64,000 bases of DNA. Origin: WHSW01 sp963842795 (GTDB lineage: Bacteria > Actinomycetota > Thermoleophilia > Solirubrobacterales > 70-9). How positions within the stretch are numbered: position 1 is the first letter of the stretch; each line of letters opens with the position of its first letter. The stretch spans positions 1 to 64,000 of the forward strand of contig CAWJHV010000013.1 in assembly GCA_963842795.1 (NCBI GenBank), given 5' to 3'. The notes below the pieces were generated by a model, which was given only the letters and a program-made list of their open reading frames with translations, was not told the DNA's origin and did not search any database. A program made the translations under genes and the position numbers. Below are positions 16,816-25,646 of the stretch, piece after piece.

Positions 16816-16908
16816 ATCAGCTTCCAGAGATCGTCTGTCACGCCTGACCTTACGGCGGCCCCTGCGGGCACGCAAGACCAGGAAACGTGGGTGCTAGAAA
16901 GGTAGGAG

Positions 16909-18801
16909 TCATGTGACCTCCTCATAGCCGGGATCTACGAGGGACGGGTCGGCGAGCAGGCGGTCGGCAAACGAGTGGTCGCTGAGCGACCTGAGCCAAC
17001 ACTCGGTGGTCATTACGCCCCAGATCGCCATGATCCACTCCTGCATCGACGCATCCCCGACAGCCGGTGGATGTTCGAGGAAATCGGTGAGGAGATCGGT
17101 GTCGACCCACCGACCGATCTCAAGATTGCCATCGCCGAGCACCTTCCGAGCGATCGGGAGGTCGGGGCCGGCGAGGCCCCGCATGAAGAACGGGCCGAGA
17201 TTGCTCTTTCGCCTCGACAGCCGAACGCCGTCCGGCAGCAGACCCGCCACAGCCTCACGCCCGAGTGGGCGATCGAGGTACGGATCCAGGGCGAACTCGG
17301 GAGGAAGCCGTAGCGCCGTCTCGATCAGCTCGACGTCGAAGAGGGGCGGGCGAGCTTCGATTCCGGCCCACCCGGCCCGCTGGCGGACGTAGTCGCCAAG
17401 TCCCCCGGCCTCGCGATCGTGGATCAGCAGCTTCCGCATATGAAGCCACGAGCGTGGCTCCGGCGAATGCTGGGCCCAGGTGAGTTCCCCGCTGGTCTTC
17501 ATGAACTCCTCCGCACCCTGAGCGCCCAGGATGCGCGGAACGCGGCGGTGGCGGCCTCTTACGTCGCGCAGGAACGAATACAACCGGGGGGCGGCACCCT
17601 GGAGCCCGTACCACTGTAGGCAACGTACGACGCCTCGCCAGGGAGCGCCGGCGCCGCTCCCCGGAATGCGATACCGGGCAATATCGACCGCCGACGCGAT
17701 CCGGCCGGAGCGCAAGCGATCGGCAAGCAGGTAAGGCGACATCCCGAACACTTCGTCGCCTCCCTGTCCGTCGAGCATGACGTCGATTCCCTCCGCCGCT
17801 GCCCGTTTCGTCAAAGCACGCTCCACTGTCCACCCCGGCCCACTCAGAGGCAGCTTCCAGTCACGCAGATATTCCACAGCGAGTGGGAACGCGCCGCCCG
17901 GTCGGACGCTGTAGCGGACGTTATGAATCGGGATGGCTCCGACCAGAACATCAAGGAGATCGCGGTCGTCCATCCTCGGGTCGCTCGGGAAGACCGCGGA
18001 GTATCCGGATACGGCGGGCGAGTCGACTCCCCTGTGAGCGCTGGCGGCGGCCAGCACCGCCGAGGAGTCGAAGCCCCCGCTGAGCATGATGCCGACGCCG
18101 TTTGCCCCTCGGAGGCGCATTCCGACGCTGGCGATCAGTGCGTCCCGGAACTGTGCCGCGATCTCGAGCCGCGATCCTTCCAACGGCGGCTGATAGACGG
18201 GCGTCCAGTACTGGCGCTCCTGGAGGCGACCGTCGACAGCGGTGATCGCATAGCCCGCCCCCAGCCGGTTGACGCCCTCGTACATCGTCCGTCTCTCGTG
18301 AGCGAACTCTGCGGCGATTCGTCGCACGACCGAAGTCGCGTCGGGGCCGGGTGTGCTGGGGAGGAGCGTGAGCAGATCACGAATCTCCGACGCGAAGTAC
18401 AGTCGCTCGCCGTCTCTGAACGTGAAGAAGGTATTTACCCCGACCTGGTCCTGGGCGATCACGATTCGTTTGTCGGCGCCTCCCCACACCACCAGGGCGA
18501 ACGCGCCACGGAGCTTGTTCAGGATCTCTTCGCCCCAGCGCTGAAAGCCGAGTGCGATAACCGCCTCCGCATCGGCGTCGGCGCCAACGCCGAGTTCCTC
18601 CGCCACCTCCGGGAGGTTGTAGATCGAACCTTCGAGGGCGCAGGGCGGTGACGGCCCGTTGCGTGGCGGCTGGTCGGTGATTACGGCGAGAGCGCCCGCG
18701 ACCCGAGTTCGCCCGGACCCGGCCGGGAACGCGGATTCGATCCTCGCTGCCAACCGATCAGGATTGCCGTTGCTCCGGGGATCGTAGATGCCGGCGAGCA
18801 T
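16909..18801 (-). CDS. Asparagine-synthetase-like lasso cyclase (C protein)
   Basis: 630 aa from the ATG at 18801 (MLAGIYDPRSNG); an upstream in-frame start would add 16 residues. The N-terminal Ntn-like domain lacks the Cys2 needed for glutamine hydrolysis, as expected for lasso cyclases. The C-terminal synthetase domain has the ATP pyrophosphatase loop LSGGFDSSAV (Ser-Gly-Gly-Phe-Asp-Ser at about 241-246) and MLDGQGGDEVFG. It adenylates the ring-forming Asp side chain and closes the macrolactam. It lies 106 bases upstream of the precursor on the same strand. The second asparagine synthetase in the window (45449) keeps its catalytic Cys and is a different type. Confidence 0.92.
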   Translation of the reverse strand: MLAGIYDPRSNGNPDRLAARIESAFPAGSGRTRVAGALAVITDQPPRNGPSPPCALEGSIYNLPEVAEELGVGADADAEAVIALGFQRWGEEILNKLRGAFALVVWGGADKRIVIAQDQVGVNTFFTFRDGERLYFASEIRDLLTLLPSTPGPDATSVVRRIAAEFAHERRTMYEGVNRLGAGYAITAVDGRLQERQYWTPVYQPPLEGSRLEIAAQFRDALIASVGMRLRGANGVGIMLSGGFDSSAVLAAASAHRGVDSPAVSGYSAVFPSDPRMDDRDLLDVLVGAIPIHNVRYSVRPGGAFPLAVEYLRDWKLPLSGPGWTVERALTKRAAAEGIDVMLDGQGGDEVFGMSPYLLADRLRSGRIASAVDIARYRIPGSGAGAPWRGVVRCLQWYGLQGAAPRLYSFLRDVRGRHRRVPRILGAQGAEEFMKTSGELTWAQHSPEPRSWLHMRKLLIHDREAGGLGDYVRQRAGWAGIEARPPLFDVELIETALRLPPEFALDPYLDRPLGREAVAGLLPDGVRLSRRKSNLGPFFMRGLAGPDLPIARKVLGDGNLEIGRWVDTDLLTDFLEHPPAVGDASMQEWIMAIWGVMTTECWLRSLSDHSFADRLLADPSLVDPGYEEVT

Positions 18802-18875
18802 GGTTACCCGGCCTTCCTCGGCTGCTTCCCGGCGGTCGAACGTGAGCAAACGCTCCGCCGCACCGTTACTGAGGG

Positions 18876-19691
18876 GTGGAAGCAGCGCAGCGAGAGCCGT
18901 CGACGCGCACCGACGGGCGTTCGCCTGAGCCGCTCACGCTCACCGCGTTTCGCCGTCTCCCCGCGAATGTGCCTCGGATCGTCGTCGCCTCGCGCTGGCG
19001 CGAGTGGATGAACGCCACACCGGGACGTTTCGCCAATCGCTGCCTGCCGCTGCTGATCGCGAATGAGGCCGGATGGATGCTGCTCAACCCGATCGCGTTC
19101 GAGGCTGTCTGGGACGGCGAACCCGACCAGTCCTCGCTGAAGATCGAGTGGGACGGCGACTCCGTCCCGCGGATCGCGTGGGCCCAAAGCCTGTTCGGCC
19201 ACGGGATCCTCACATGGACGGTCCCTTACCTGTTCCGCACCCCGCCGGGCTTCAACTTGCTGGCACGGGGCCCTGCGAACGCACCGAAGGACGGGATCTC
19301 GGCGCTCGAGGGGATCGTCGAGACCGACTGGTCGACTGCCACCTTCACGATGAACTGGAAGCTGACGAGACCGGGCCACCGCGTGCGTTTCGAGGAGGAG
19401 GAGCCGTTCTGCATGATCGTTCCGCAGCGGCGCGGGGAGCTCGAGTCGTTCGAGCCCGAGGTCCGCCACGTCAGGAGCGACCCTGAGACCGCGCGGCGCT
19501 GGAAGCTCTGGCATAAATCCAGAGAGCAGCTCCAGGTCCGAAAGTTCCTGGGGCGTTACTCCGACACCTACAAGGAAGATCGCGCGGCCTGGGAGCAGGA
19601 CTACTTTCGAGGTCGGCATACCGATGGAGAGCCCGCGGCGGAGCATCAGACGAAGCTGAGGCTGCGGCAGTTCGTGGATCGCGACATCTAG
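18876..19691 (+). CDS. DUF6065-like protein of the lasso region
   Basis: 271 aa, no signal peptide. The pattern RFANRCLPLLIANEAGWML, WAQSLFGHGILTWTVPYLFR, PPGFNLLARGPAN, GIVETDWSTATFTMNWKLTRP and FCMIVPQRRGELESFEP agrees with what I recall of DUF6065, an uncharacterised family. The GTG at 18876 diverges from the cyclase gene with only about 75 bases between the preferred starts. The dense conserved Trp/Pro/Asn content suggests a compact enzyme-like or cupin-like fold, but I cannot assign an activity. Its position between the cyclase and kinase genes suggests a part in maturation, immunity or regulation of the peptide (inference only). Confidence 0.7.
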   Translation: MEAAQREPSTRTDGRSPEPLTLTAFRRLPANVPRIVVASRWREWMNATPGRFANRCLPLLIANEAGWMLLNPIAFEAVWDGEPDQSSLKIEWDGDSVPRIAWAQSLFGHGILTWTVPYLFRTPPGFNLLARGPANAPKDGISALEGIVETDWSTATFTMNWKLTRPGHRVRFEEEEPFCMIVPQRRGELESFEPEVRHVRSDPETARRWKLWHKSREQLQVRKFLGRYSDTYKEDRAAWEQDYFRGRHTDGEPAAEHQTKLRLRQFVDRDI

Positions 19692-19702
19692 CTCCCGGAT
19701 CC

Positions 19703-20722
19703 TCAGCCGGCGTCCCGATCGAGCTCGGCCGCGTGGGCTGAGACGTGGAGCGCCAGAGAGCCGGCGTCGACATCCGGCGGGACATCGAGACCGAAGGTCG
19801 GCACCCCGCCGCAGATCGACGCACATACATCCAGTTGGGCACGCAATCGGACCGGAGTGCTCACGTGAGGCATGAAGGTTGCCGCGAGCAACGACCGCGG
19901 GTCGGGGCTCGGGACGCGCTCAATCCTTAGACGCTGAACGCCACCGCTTCTGCGCAGGAAATAGAGCCCGCCGAGAGGCCTGGGCTCACGCTCGAGGCTG
20001 CGGATGGACACGTGTCGCTTGTCGCTCTCGCCGATCACGGGTCCGAGACGAGCGCGTTGCTTTGCCGAGAGTGAGTCGAGCTGCTCCGAGGCGACGTTGG
20101 CCAGGCGCACGCCGGGGTGCGCGAGCAGCTCACCGTCGGAGGCCGAGAGCGCCAGTACGTCGTCGGCGACCAGCGCGCTGCCACGGGCGACGAGCTGGAC
20201 GGCAAGCGATGTCTTGCCGGCGCCGGAATGGCCGGTGAAGGCAATCGCGCGATCACCGATGGTCACCGCGCTGGCGTGGAGCAACTCCAAGCCGTTGAGC
20301 GAGGCGGCAAGCGGCAGGACCTGCGCGAAGAGCGGCCGGCAGCCGAGCCACGACGGCCCGTCGACCGGCGCGCAGCGGATCAGGCTTCCATCGGGCGAGA
20401 CGTGGTATCGGCCGTGGCCGACGGCGTCGATCCGGTATCCGAGCTCCGGGTGTCGGTGAACCCACATCAACGGCGACCCGTCGGGCTGGACACGCTCGAG
20501 GATCGGCTCGGAGCGCTCCCAGGACCAGGCTGAGTCGATCAGCTCAGCGGTCGTTCGCCTGAGAGCGATTCGATCTCCGGCCCCGGCCTCACAGCGTACG
20601 AGACCGAGAACCGGGAAGTCCGACTCGATCGAGAGCCCAAACGCGCGACCGGCCCAAGCCGCGGCTTGGGACCCGTGGTCGTCCGCGGTCGGGTGCGCGC
20701 TGGTCGCCTGGGGGGAGCTCAC
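19703..20722 (-). CDS. HprK-like serine kinase, candidate lasso peptide kinase
   Basis: 339 aa. The N-terminal about 140 residues are unassigned. The C-terminal half has the HPr-kinase-type P-loop TGHSGAGKTS (about 163-172) followed by ALVADDVLAL (paired Asp at 187-188), the arrangement of HprK and HprK-related kinases. In paeninodin-type clusters such a kinase phosphorylates the C-terminal Ser of the lasso precursor, and the precursor here does end in Ser. HprK-related kinases with PqqD partners also occur in exosortase-type polysaccharide loci, so a lasso role is inferred from context. It converges on the DUF6065 gene, 11 bases apart. Confidence 0.82.
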   Translation of the reverse strand: MSSPQATSAHPTADDHGSQAAAWAGRAFGLSIESDFPVLGLVRCEAGAGDRIALRRTTAELIDSAWSWERSEPILERVQPDGSPLMWVHRHPELGYRIDAVGHGRYHVSPDGSLIRCAPVDGPSWLGCRPLFAQVLPLAASLNGLELLHASAVTIGDRAIAFTGHSGAGKTSLAVQLVARGSALVADDVLALSASDGELLAHPGVRLANVASEQLDSLSAKQRARLGPVIGESDKRHVSIRSLEREPRPLGGLYFLRRSGGVQRLRIERVPSPDPRSLLAATFMPHVSTPVRLRAQLDVCASICGGVPTFGLDVPPDVDAGSLALHVSAHAAELDRDAG

Positions 20723-20804
20723 GTCGAGTCAACGCCCCGACAAACCTGATCCGTACGCTCACGGGCGGTGAAAGTGGCGGCGGCGCGAAGGCGTTGATGA
20801 TGCG

Positions 20805-21491
20805 ATGCCATCCACGCGCACGAAGGGCAGCCCGCGGCCGTCCCGCAAGCTTGCGATCGGCGTGTGCGTCGAGGAGCCCCTGCTCCTCCGGCGCACATGC
20901 TCGGCAATCGCGGCGGGCGGCCACCGGGTGTTCGCCCGGACCACAGCGATCGATGAGCTGCTCGACTCATGCAATGGTGAAACCCCGGAGTGTGTGGTCC
21001 TCGGGATCAAGCGTCCCGATCGGGACGCGCTCGCACAACTGGGACAGGTTCGCTCACGGTTGGCCGGGGTCGCTTCCGTTCTCGTCTGCGAGCGGGCGAG
21101 CGCGAGCGAGGTGCGGCGTGCCCTGGAGCTGGGAGCGAGTGGGGTGGTGCTCGTGGAGGAGCTCGACGACGCACTGCCCGCCGTGATCGCCGTGGTGTGC
21201 GTGGGTCAGGTGAGCGTGCCCGGCGACAACCGCTCTCAGGTTCACGCCCCCGTGCTCACGACCCGGGAGAAGCAGATCCTCAGCCTGGTGGTGATGGGCC
21301 TGTCGAACGGCGAGATCGCACGCAAGCTCTACCTCGCCGAAAGCACCGTGAAAAGCCACCTGAGCTCCGCGTTCAGCAAGCTCCGTGTTTCATCCCGGAA
21401 CGAGGCGGTGAGCGTGATCCTCGATCCCGATCGAGGCCGAGCGCTGGGCATCATCACGATCCCGGCCGAACAGATTCGCTCTCCGATCTGA
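20805..21491 (+). CDS. LuxR/NarL-type transcriptional regulator with degenerate receiver domain
   Basis: 228 aa. Residues of about 10-130 resemble a CheY-like receiver (VCVEEPLLLRRTCSAIAAGGH, ALELGASGVVLVEE). The phosphoacceptor strand reads CVVLGIKRPD, with Gly where Asp is normally found, so phosphorylation at that site is unlikely. The C-terminal LuxR helix-turn-helix is intact: LTTREKQILSLVVMGLSNGE followed by IARKLYLAESTVKSHLSS. Its location inside the lasso region makes it a candidate regulator of that cluster or of polysaccharide genes. The 3' end overlaps the convergent methyltransferase gene by 38 bases. Confidence 0.87.
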   Translation: MPSTRTKGSPRPSRKLAIGVCVEEPLLLRRTCSAIAAGGHRVFARTTAIDELLDSCNGETPECVVLGIKRPDRDALAQLGQVRSRLAGVASVLVCERASASEVRRALELGASGVVLVEELDDALPAVIAVVCVGQVSVPGDNRSQVHAPVLTTREKQILSLVVMGLSNGEIARKLYLAESTVKSHLSSAFSKLRVSSRNEAVSVILDPDRGRALGIITIPAEQIRSPI

Positions 21492-22356
21492 TCGGCTCCC
21501 GACGCCGTTCGAGATCGAGCGCGACGAGAAAGAACCGGCCTCGCGGAGGCCGTTCCAAGGCGTCGAGGCGGCGGAACTCGGTCTCCTCGACGAGTCGCCC
21601 CGAGGTCGTGTAGCGAAGGCCGGGCCGAGCGACCCACCGCTCGTATCGCGACCAGGCGAACCGGTCGACGATCTCGGGGGCTGAGGCGCCGAACAGAGCC
21701 AGGTCGCTTTCCGCGTGAACCTCGACAAACCAGTCCGCACCATGTTCGATCGTCTCGGCCGCCCCGCGCAGGGCCTCCAACTCGTAGCCCTCGACATCCA
21801 TGAACACGACGTCCGGCCGGCCGTAACGCGTACTGAGATCGTCGATCGAAAGGGCCGGCACGCGCCGTCGCCCCATTCGCGCGCCCTGGTGCTGAACACG
21901 CCCGTCCAGTCCGAACTCGAGGAGACCCGAGGTCCGCGCAACCGCCGCGTTTATCACCTCGAGCTGACCGACTCCGTTTCGCGCGGCGTTCGATCTCGCG
22001 ACCTCGAAGTCGTAGGGATTGGCCTCAACCGCAACCACGAGGCCCGTCTCCCCCACCGTCTTCGCCAGCATCAGCGCGATCACGCCATGGTTGGCGCCGA
22101 GGTTGAGTACTCGCGCTCCCGTCGCGAGCGCCCCTCTCTTCAGCATCGCGATCTCCGCCAAATCGGGGATGTCCTGGTCGTAGCGCTCGCCATAGCCGGA
22201 TCCGATCTCGATCTCCAAGGCATGGCCGCCGTACGAGTGGCGGACGACTCGGTCCCGAAACGCCCGTCGCTCATTCCTGACGCGGAGATCGTGCAGGCCC
22301 CTGGCGATGCCGGGCGGGAGCAACGCTTTGACATCGGCTCTGGAAGGTCGCTTCAT
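21454..22356 (-). CDS. FkbM-family SAM-dependent methyltransferase
   Basis: 300 aa. The SAM-binding segment LNLGANHGVIALMLAKTVGE, the acidic loop VVAVEANPYDFEVARSNAARNG and the family motif DVVFMDVEGYELEALRGAAE (around 195-215) identify an FkbM-type methyltransferase. These usually O-methylate sugars or polyketide hydroxyls. Its start codon is interleaved with that of the divergent nucleotidyltransferase gene (ATG against CAT, sharing two bases). It could act on the lasso peptide or on the polysaccharide; the sequence does not decide. Confidence 0.85.
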   Translation of the reverse strand: MKRPSRADVKALLPPGIARGLHDLRVRNERRAFRDRVVRHSYGGHALEIEIGSGYGERYDQDIPDLAEIAMLKRGALATGARVLNLGANHGVIALMLAKTVGETGLVVAVEANPYDFEVARSNAARNGVGQLEVINAAVARTSGLLEFGLDGRVQHQGARMGRRRVPALSIDDLSTRYGRPDVVFMDVEGYELEALRGAAETIEHGADWFVEVHAESDLALFGASAPEIVDRFAWSRYERWVARPGLRYTTSGRLVEETEFRRLDALERPPRGRFFLVALDLERRREPIRSESESVRPGS

Positions 22357-23392
22357 GTGTGAGGCGAGCGAACGAGGAGCCCCTGGCCATTCAACGGCGG
22401 CGGTCGACCTATTCTCCCGCGACGTGGAACCTCAGCGACCCGGCGTGCCCGACTCCGTTGCGTGGGCGATCTCGAACTTCCGGGTCGACCGCGTGACGGC
22501 GGAGGTCACCCGGGAGCTGGCCGCCCGGTCGATCGAGACCATCCTCCTCAAGGGCCCGTCGATCGCGACCTGGCTCTACTCGGGAAGCGATCGTCCGCGG
22601 CTGTACGGCGACTCGGATCTCCTGATCCGCCGCCGCGACTGGGAGCCGGCCCAGACCGCGATGCGCGAGCTCGGTTTTCACGATGCCCTCGGTCCACTCG
22701 CCCACCCGCGCATGGAGTCCGGGGCCGGCCACCCGTGGAAACGTCAGGAGGACGCCGCGGAGGTGGACCTGCACTACACGCTCTTCGGGATCACCGTCGA
22801 CGCCGACTCAGCCTGGAGCCGACTCACGGTCGAGACCGATGAGCAGACGGTCGGCGGGGCTGTCGTTCGAACGCTCTCCCGCCCGGCCCGCCTGGTCCAC
22901 GTGGCGCTGCACGCAGTCCAGCACGGGGCGCCCGGCGGGCACCGGCCGATGATCGATCTGGAGCGGGCACTCGCCGTGGCCTCGGGGGAGGACTGGGCGC
23001 AGGCCGCCGAGGTGGCCGACGAGGTCGGTGCGACGGAGGCGTTCGTCACTGGACTCGAGCTGACGCCCGAAGGCCGAGCGCTCGTCGGGAGGCTGGGGAT
23101 CCGGACCGATTCGTCGGTGGACGCGGCACTGCGCATCCAATCCGTCCCGATGGCGGAAGGCTTCGAAGAGCTTTCGCGCGTCCGAGGCTGGCGGGCGAAG
23201 CTGCGCCTCTTGGCTCGCGAAGCGCTGCCAAGCCCGGCCTTCATGCGCTGGTGGCATCCACTCGCGCGCCGGGGACCGGCGGGCCTGGCTCTCGCCTATC
23301 TCTGGCGATTCGTATGGCTGGTCGGCCATGCGATCCCCGGATTCATCGGCTGGCGCCGCGCCCGGCGCGCGGGCGCTCGCAAGCCCGGCTGA
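22355..23392 (+). CDS. Nucleotidyltransferase-family protein, possible lasso tailoring enzyme
   Basis: 345 aa from the ATG at 22355 (GGAAGG upstream). The NTase signature is LYGDSDLLI (about 84-92), a G-D-x-D metal-binding pair preceded by ETILLKGPSIATWLY. It is followed by AAEVDLHYTLFG, which could supply the third acidic residue. This is the NTP_transf_5-like architecture found in lasso clusters such as pseudomycoidin, where it acts with an HprK-like kinase to add groups to the phosphorylated C-terminal residue. The same family also occurs in polysaccharide loci with HprK-related kinases. It is the last plus-strand gene before the polysaccharide region. Confidence 0.78.
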   Translation: MCEASERGAPGHSTAAVDLFSRDVEPQRPGVPDSVAWAISNFRVDRVTAEVTRELAARSIETILLKGPSIATWLYSGSDRPRLYGDSDLLIRRRDWEPAQTAMRELGFHDALGPLAHPRMESGAGHPWKRQEDAAEVDLHYTLFGITVDADSAWSRLTVETDEQTVGGAVVRTLSRPARLVHVALHAVQHGAPGGHRPMIDLERALAVASGEDWAQAAEVADEVGATEAFVTGLELTPEGRALVGRLGIRTDSSVDAALRIQSVPMAEGFEELSRVRGWRAKLRLLAREALPSPAFMRWWHPLARRGPAGLALAYLWRFVWLVGHAIPGFIGWRRARRAGARKPG

Positions 23393-23506
23393 AGGCCGGC
23401 GCCCCACTGATCCTCCGCAGTCCGTCCAGCCACCGGCCGCGTACTAACGCGGCACCGCCGAGGCACCGATCGAGCAAGTGCACTCGGAGGACCGGAGATC
23501 AAAACC

Positions 23507-25585
23507 ATGCACAAAGCCCTGGTCGGACTCATGCTCGCGCTCCTCGCCGCGGTAATTGCGGCTCCCGCCCGTGCGGCGAACGAGGGTGTCACCTCCGCGA
23601 CCGCCCCGGTCACCGTTACCGACTACACCGATCCGAGCGAAGCCCTCAACTGGGGTGGCCGATCGCACTGGAAGCAACCCTGGCGCTCGTATCTCGACAC
23701 GGTGCCGGCGACCACGATGCTGGACGCGATCGGGATCAACTTCAACGTCAGCCCGCGACACTCCGAGGAGACGGCTCGGCTGCTCGCGGCGAGTGGTTTC
23801 TCCCGCGCACGGATCGAGGTCGGGTGGGGCACGCTCGACTACGACGATCCAAGCCAGATGAACGAGTTCGACCGCGACAACGTCGAAACCAAGATCGCGG
23901 CTCTCCGTGACGCAGGAATCAGGCCGCTGATCGTCCTCAACTCAAACCAGGGCAGGCCCTGCCCCCTGGAGCACGTCACGCTCGACCTCCTGGAACCGGC
24001 GAGCGTAGGGGACGACCACATTCAGATCGATCCTGCCGGCATCCCGGACATCGCCCCCGGTCGCACGGGCGTCGCCAGGAAAGGCTGGGCCGGGTACAAC
24101 CTGTTCACCTCAGTTACTCCGAACGGCAGAGTCACCCTCTCGCAGCCGTTGATCACCGATATCCCCGCGGGTGAGTTCGACGCGGTCACGCTTCGCTACG
24201 AGCCGTTCCGACCGGCGTTCCTTCCCGACGGCACTCCCAATCCCCGCTTCGAGCCCACGTTCCGCGGCTGGCTGAACTACGTTCGCGTGGTGACCCAAGA
24301 GGTCGAGTCGATGCTCGGCAGCGAGGAGTTCGACATCGAGATCTGGAACGAGCTCTCCTTCGGGTCCGCCTTCCTGGAGATCAACAATTATTACTATCCG
24401 GATCTCGAGGTGCGGACCAGGGGGACCCTCAAGGAGATCCTCGAGCGGACGGTGGCCTGGGTCCGCGGCCGTAACAGCGGGGTCTCAGATGATGTGGGCA
24501 TCGGCAACGGCTTCGCCAATCAGTCGCCGTGGCACAGCGGAACCGAAAGCCCGGTGGGGCTGACCGCGATCGACAAGCACCCCTACGCCGGCTGGTATCC
24601 CTTTCCCGAGGATGCCCGCGTCAACGGCACCCGTCCCCTCGACGGGCTCGGCGAGCCGGCCGGCTGGAAGGACGGCGCCGGCCAGTGGCACGAGTCATTT
24701 ACGCCCGACTACGACGCGTTCTTCCCCGAGTACTTCCTGAGCGGGATCCAGACCGAGACCCTCGCACACGACCTCTCACCGATCGCGTCGGCGATTGCGG
24801 GAGTGCTGCACGGGCGTTACACCCATCCCCGGGGTGGACCGCCGCCGACCATGTGGATCACCGAGGTCAACCTCGGGCCGGGGAGCGGCCCGACTCCCAG
24901 AGCGGAGATGACAACCGAGGACATCCGCCACATCGCCACCAAGAACCTTCTCCGTTACATCTCGGCGTACGTGAACAAGGGCGTGACCGCGATCCACTTC
25001 TACGCCGCGCAGGCCGGCGATCTCTCGCTGATCGCCCCGCCGTTCTTCGACGCCCTCAAGGATGATTTCGAGGCATACCCCGGAGATGATCTGGGCGGTG
25101 AGTCGATGGACGCCGTGCGCCGCCTCACCGCCTCGATGGCGGGGGCGGAGACGCTCACCACCACGCGACGCCTCTCGCTGAGCCGGCTCACCGACTTCGA
25201 GGGGAACGTGCAGTTCGAGGGCGACGGCACCGCCGCGTATCCGCCCTTGTACAACCGCGACGTGTTCGCCTTCCTGCCCTTCCAGGTCGATCGGCACAGG
25301 TTCGTGATCCCGACATACGTGATGACCCGCAACGTCGCTCGGATCTATCATCCAGATGCCCCGCAGTCCGATCCGACCCGCTTCGACATGCCGGCCGAGA
25401 AGTACCGGATGACGATCGGTGGCATTCACGGACGGCACCCCGCGGTCGGCGCCACAGACCCGCTGACCGGCGAGTCGGTGCCGGTCCAGATGATCGCGCA
25501 GAGACGGAATCGCATCGTCGTCGAAATGGAGGTCACGGACTCGCCGCGCCTCCTCACGATCGACGAAGGGACGGGGCCGGCTTAG
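23507..25585 (+). CDS. Secreted glycoside hydrolase, clan-A (GH39-like)
   Basis: 692 aa. Signal peptide ALVGLMLALLAAVIAAPARA, with likely cleavage after Ala23 or Ala24. The catalytic TIM barrel shows SGFSRARIEVGW, AGIRPLIVLNSN, the acid/base motif DIEIWNELSFGS (Asn281-Glu282) and a candidate nucleophile in MWITEVNLG (Glu453), as in clan-A hydrolases such as GH39. The C-terminal about 150 residues look beta-rich (AFLPFQVDRHRFVIPTYVMTRN). In Wzy-type loci such secreted hydrolases trim or release the polysaccharide. The ATG follows a GGAG about 14 bases upstream. Confidence 0.82.
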   Translation: MHKALVGLMLALLAAVIAAPARAANEGVTSATAPVTVTDYTDPSEALNWGGRSHWKQPWRSYLDTVPATTMLDAIGINFNVSPRHSEETARLLAASGFSRARIEVGWGTLDYDDPSQMNEFDRDNVETKIAALRDAGIRPLIVLNSNQGRPCPLEHVTLDLLEPASVGDDHIQIDPAGIPDIAPGRTGVARKGWAGYNLFTSVTPNGRVTLSQPLITDIPAGEFDAVTLRYEPFRPAFLPDGTPNPRFEPTFRGWLNYVRVVTQEVESMLGSEEFDIEIWNELSFGSAFLEINNYYYPDLEVRTRGTLKEILERTVAWVRGRNSGVSDDVGIGNGFANQSPWHSGTESPVGLTAIDKHPYAGWYPFPEDARVNGTRPLDGLGEPAGWKDGAGQWHESFTPDYDAFFPEYFLSGIQTETLAHDLSPIASAIAGVLHGRYTHPRGGPPPTMWITEVNLGPGSGPTPRAEMTTEDIRHIATKNLLRYISAYVNKGVTAIHFYAAQAGDLSLIAPPFFDALKDDFEAYPGDDLGGESMDAVRRLTASMAGAETLTTTRRLSLSRLTDFEGNVQFEGDGTAAYPPLYNRDVFAFLPFQVDRHRFVIPTYVMTRNVARIYHPDAPQSDPTRFDMPAEKYRMTIGGIHGRHPAVGATDPLTGESVPVQMIAQRRNRIVVEMEVTDSPRLLTIDEGTGPA

Positions 25586-25646
25586 TGACGCCGGTGGGTC
25601 GCGCCGCTTCTCGGCGTCGCCCAGCCCCTGGAACGACGATCTGAGC

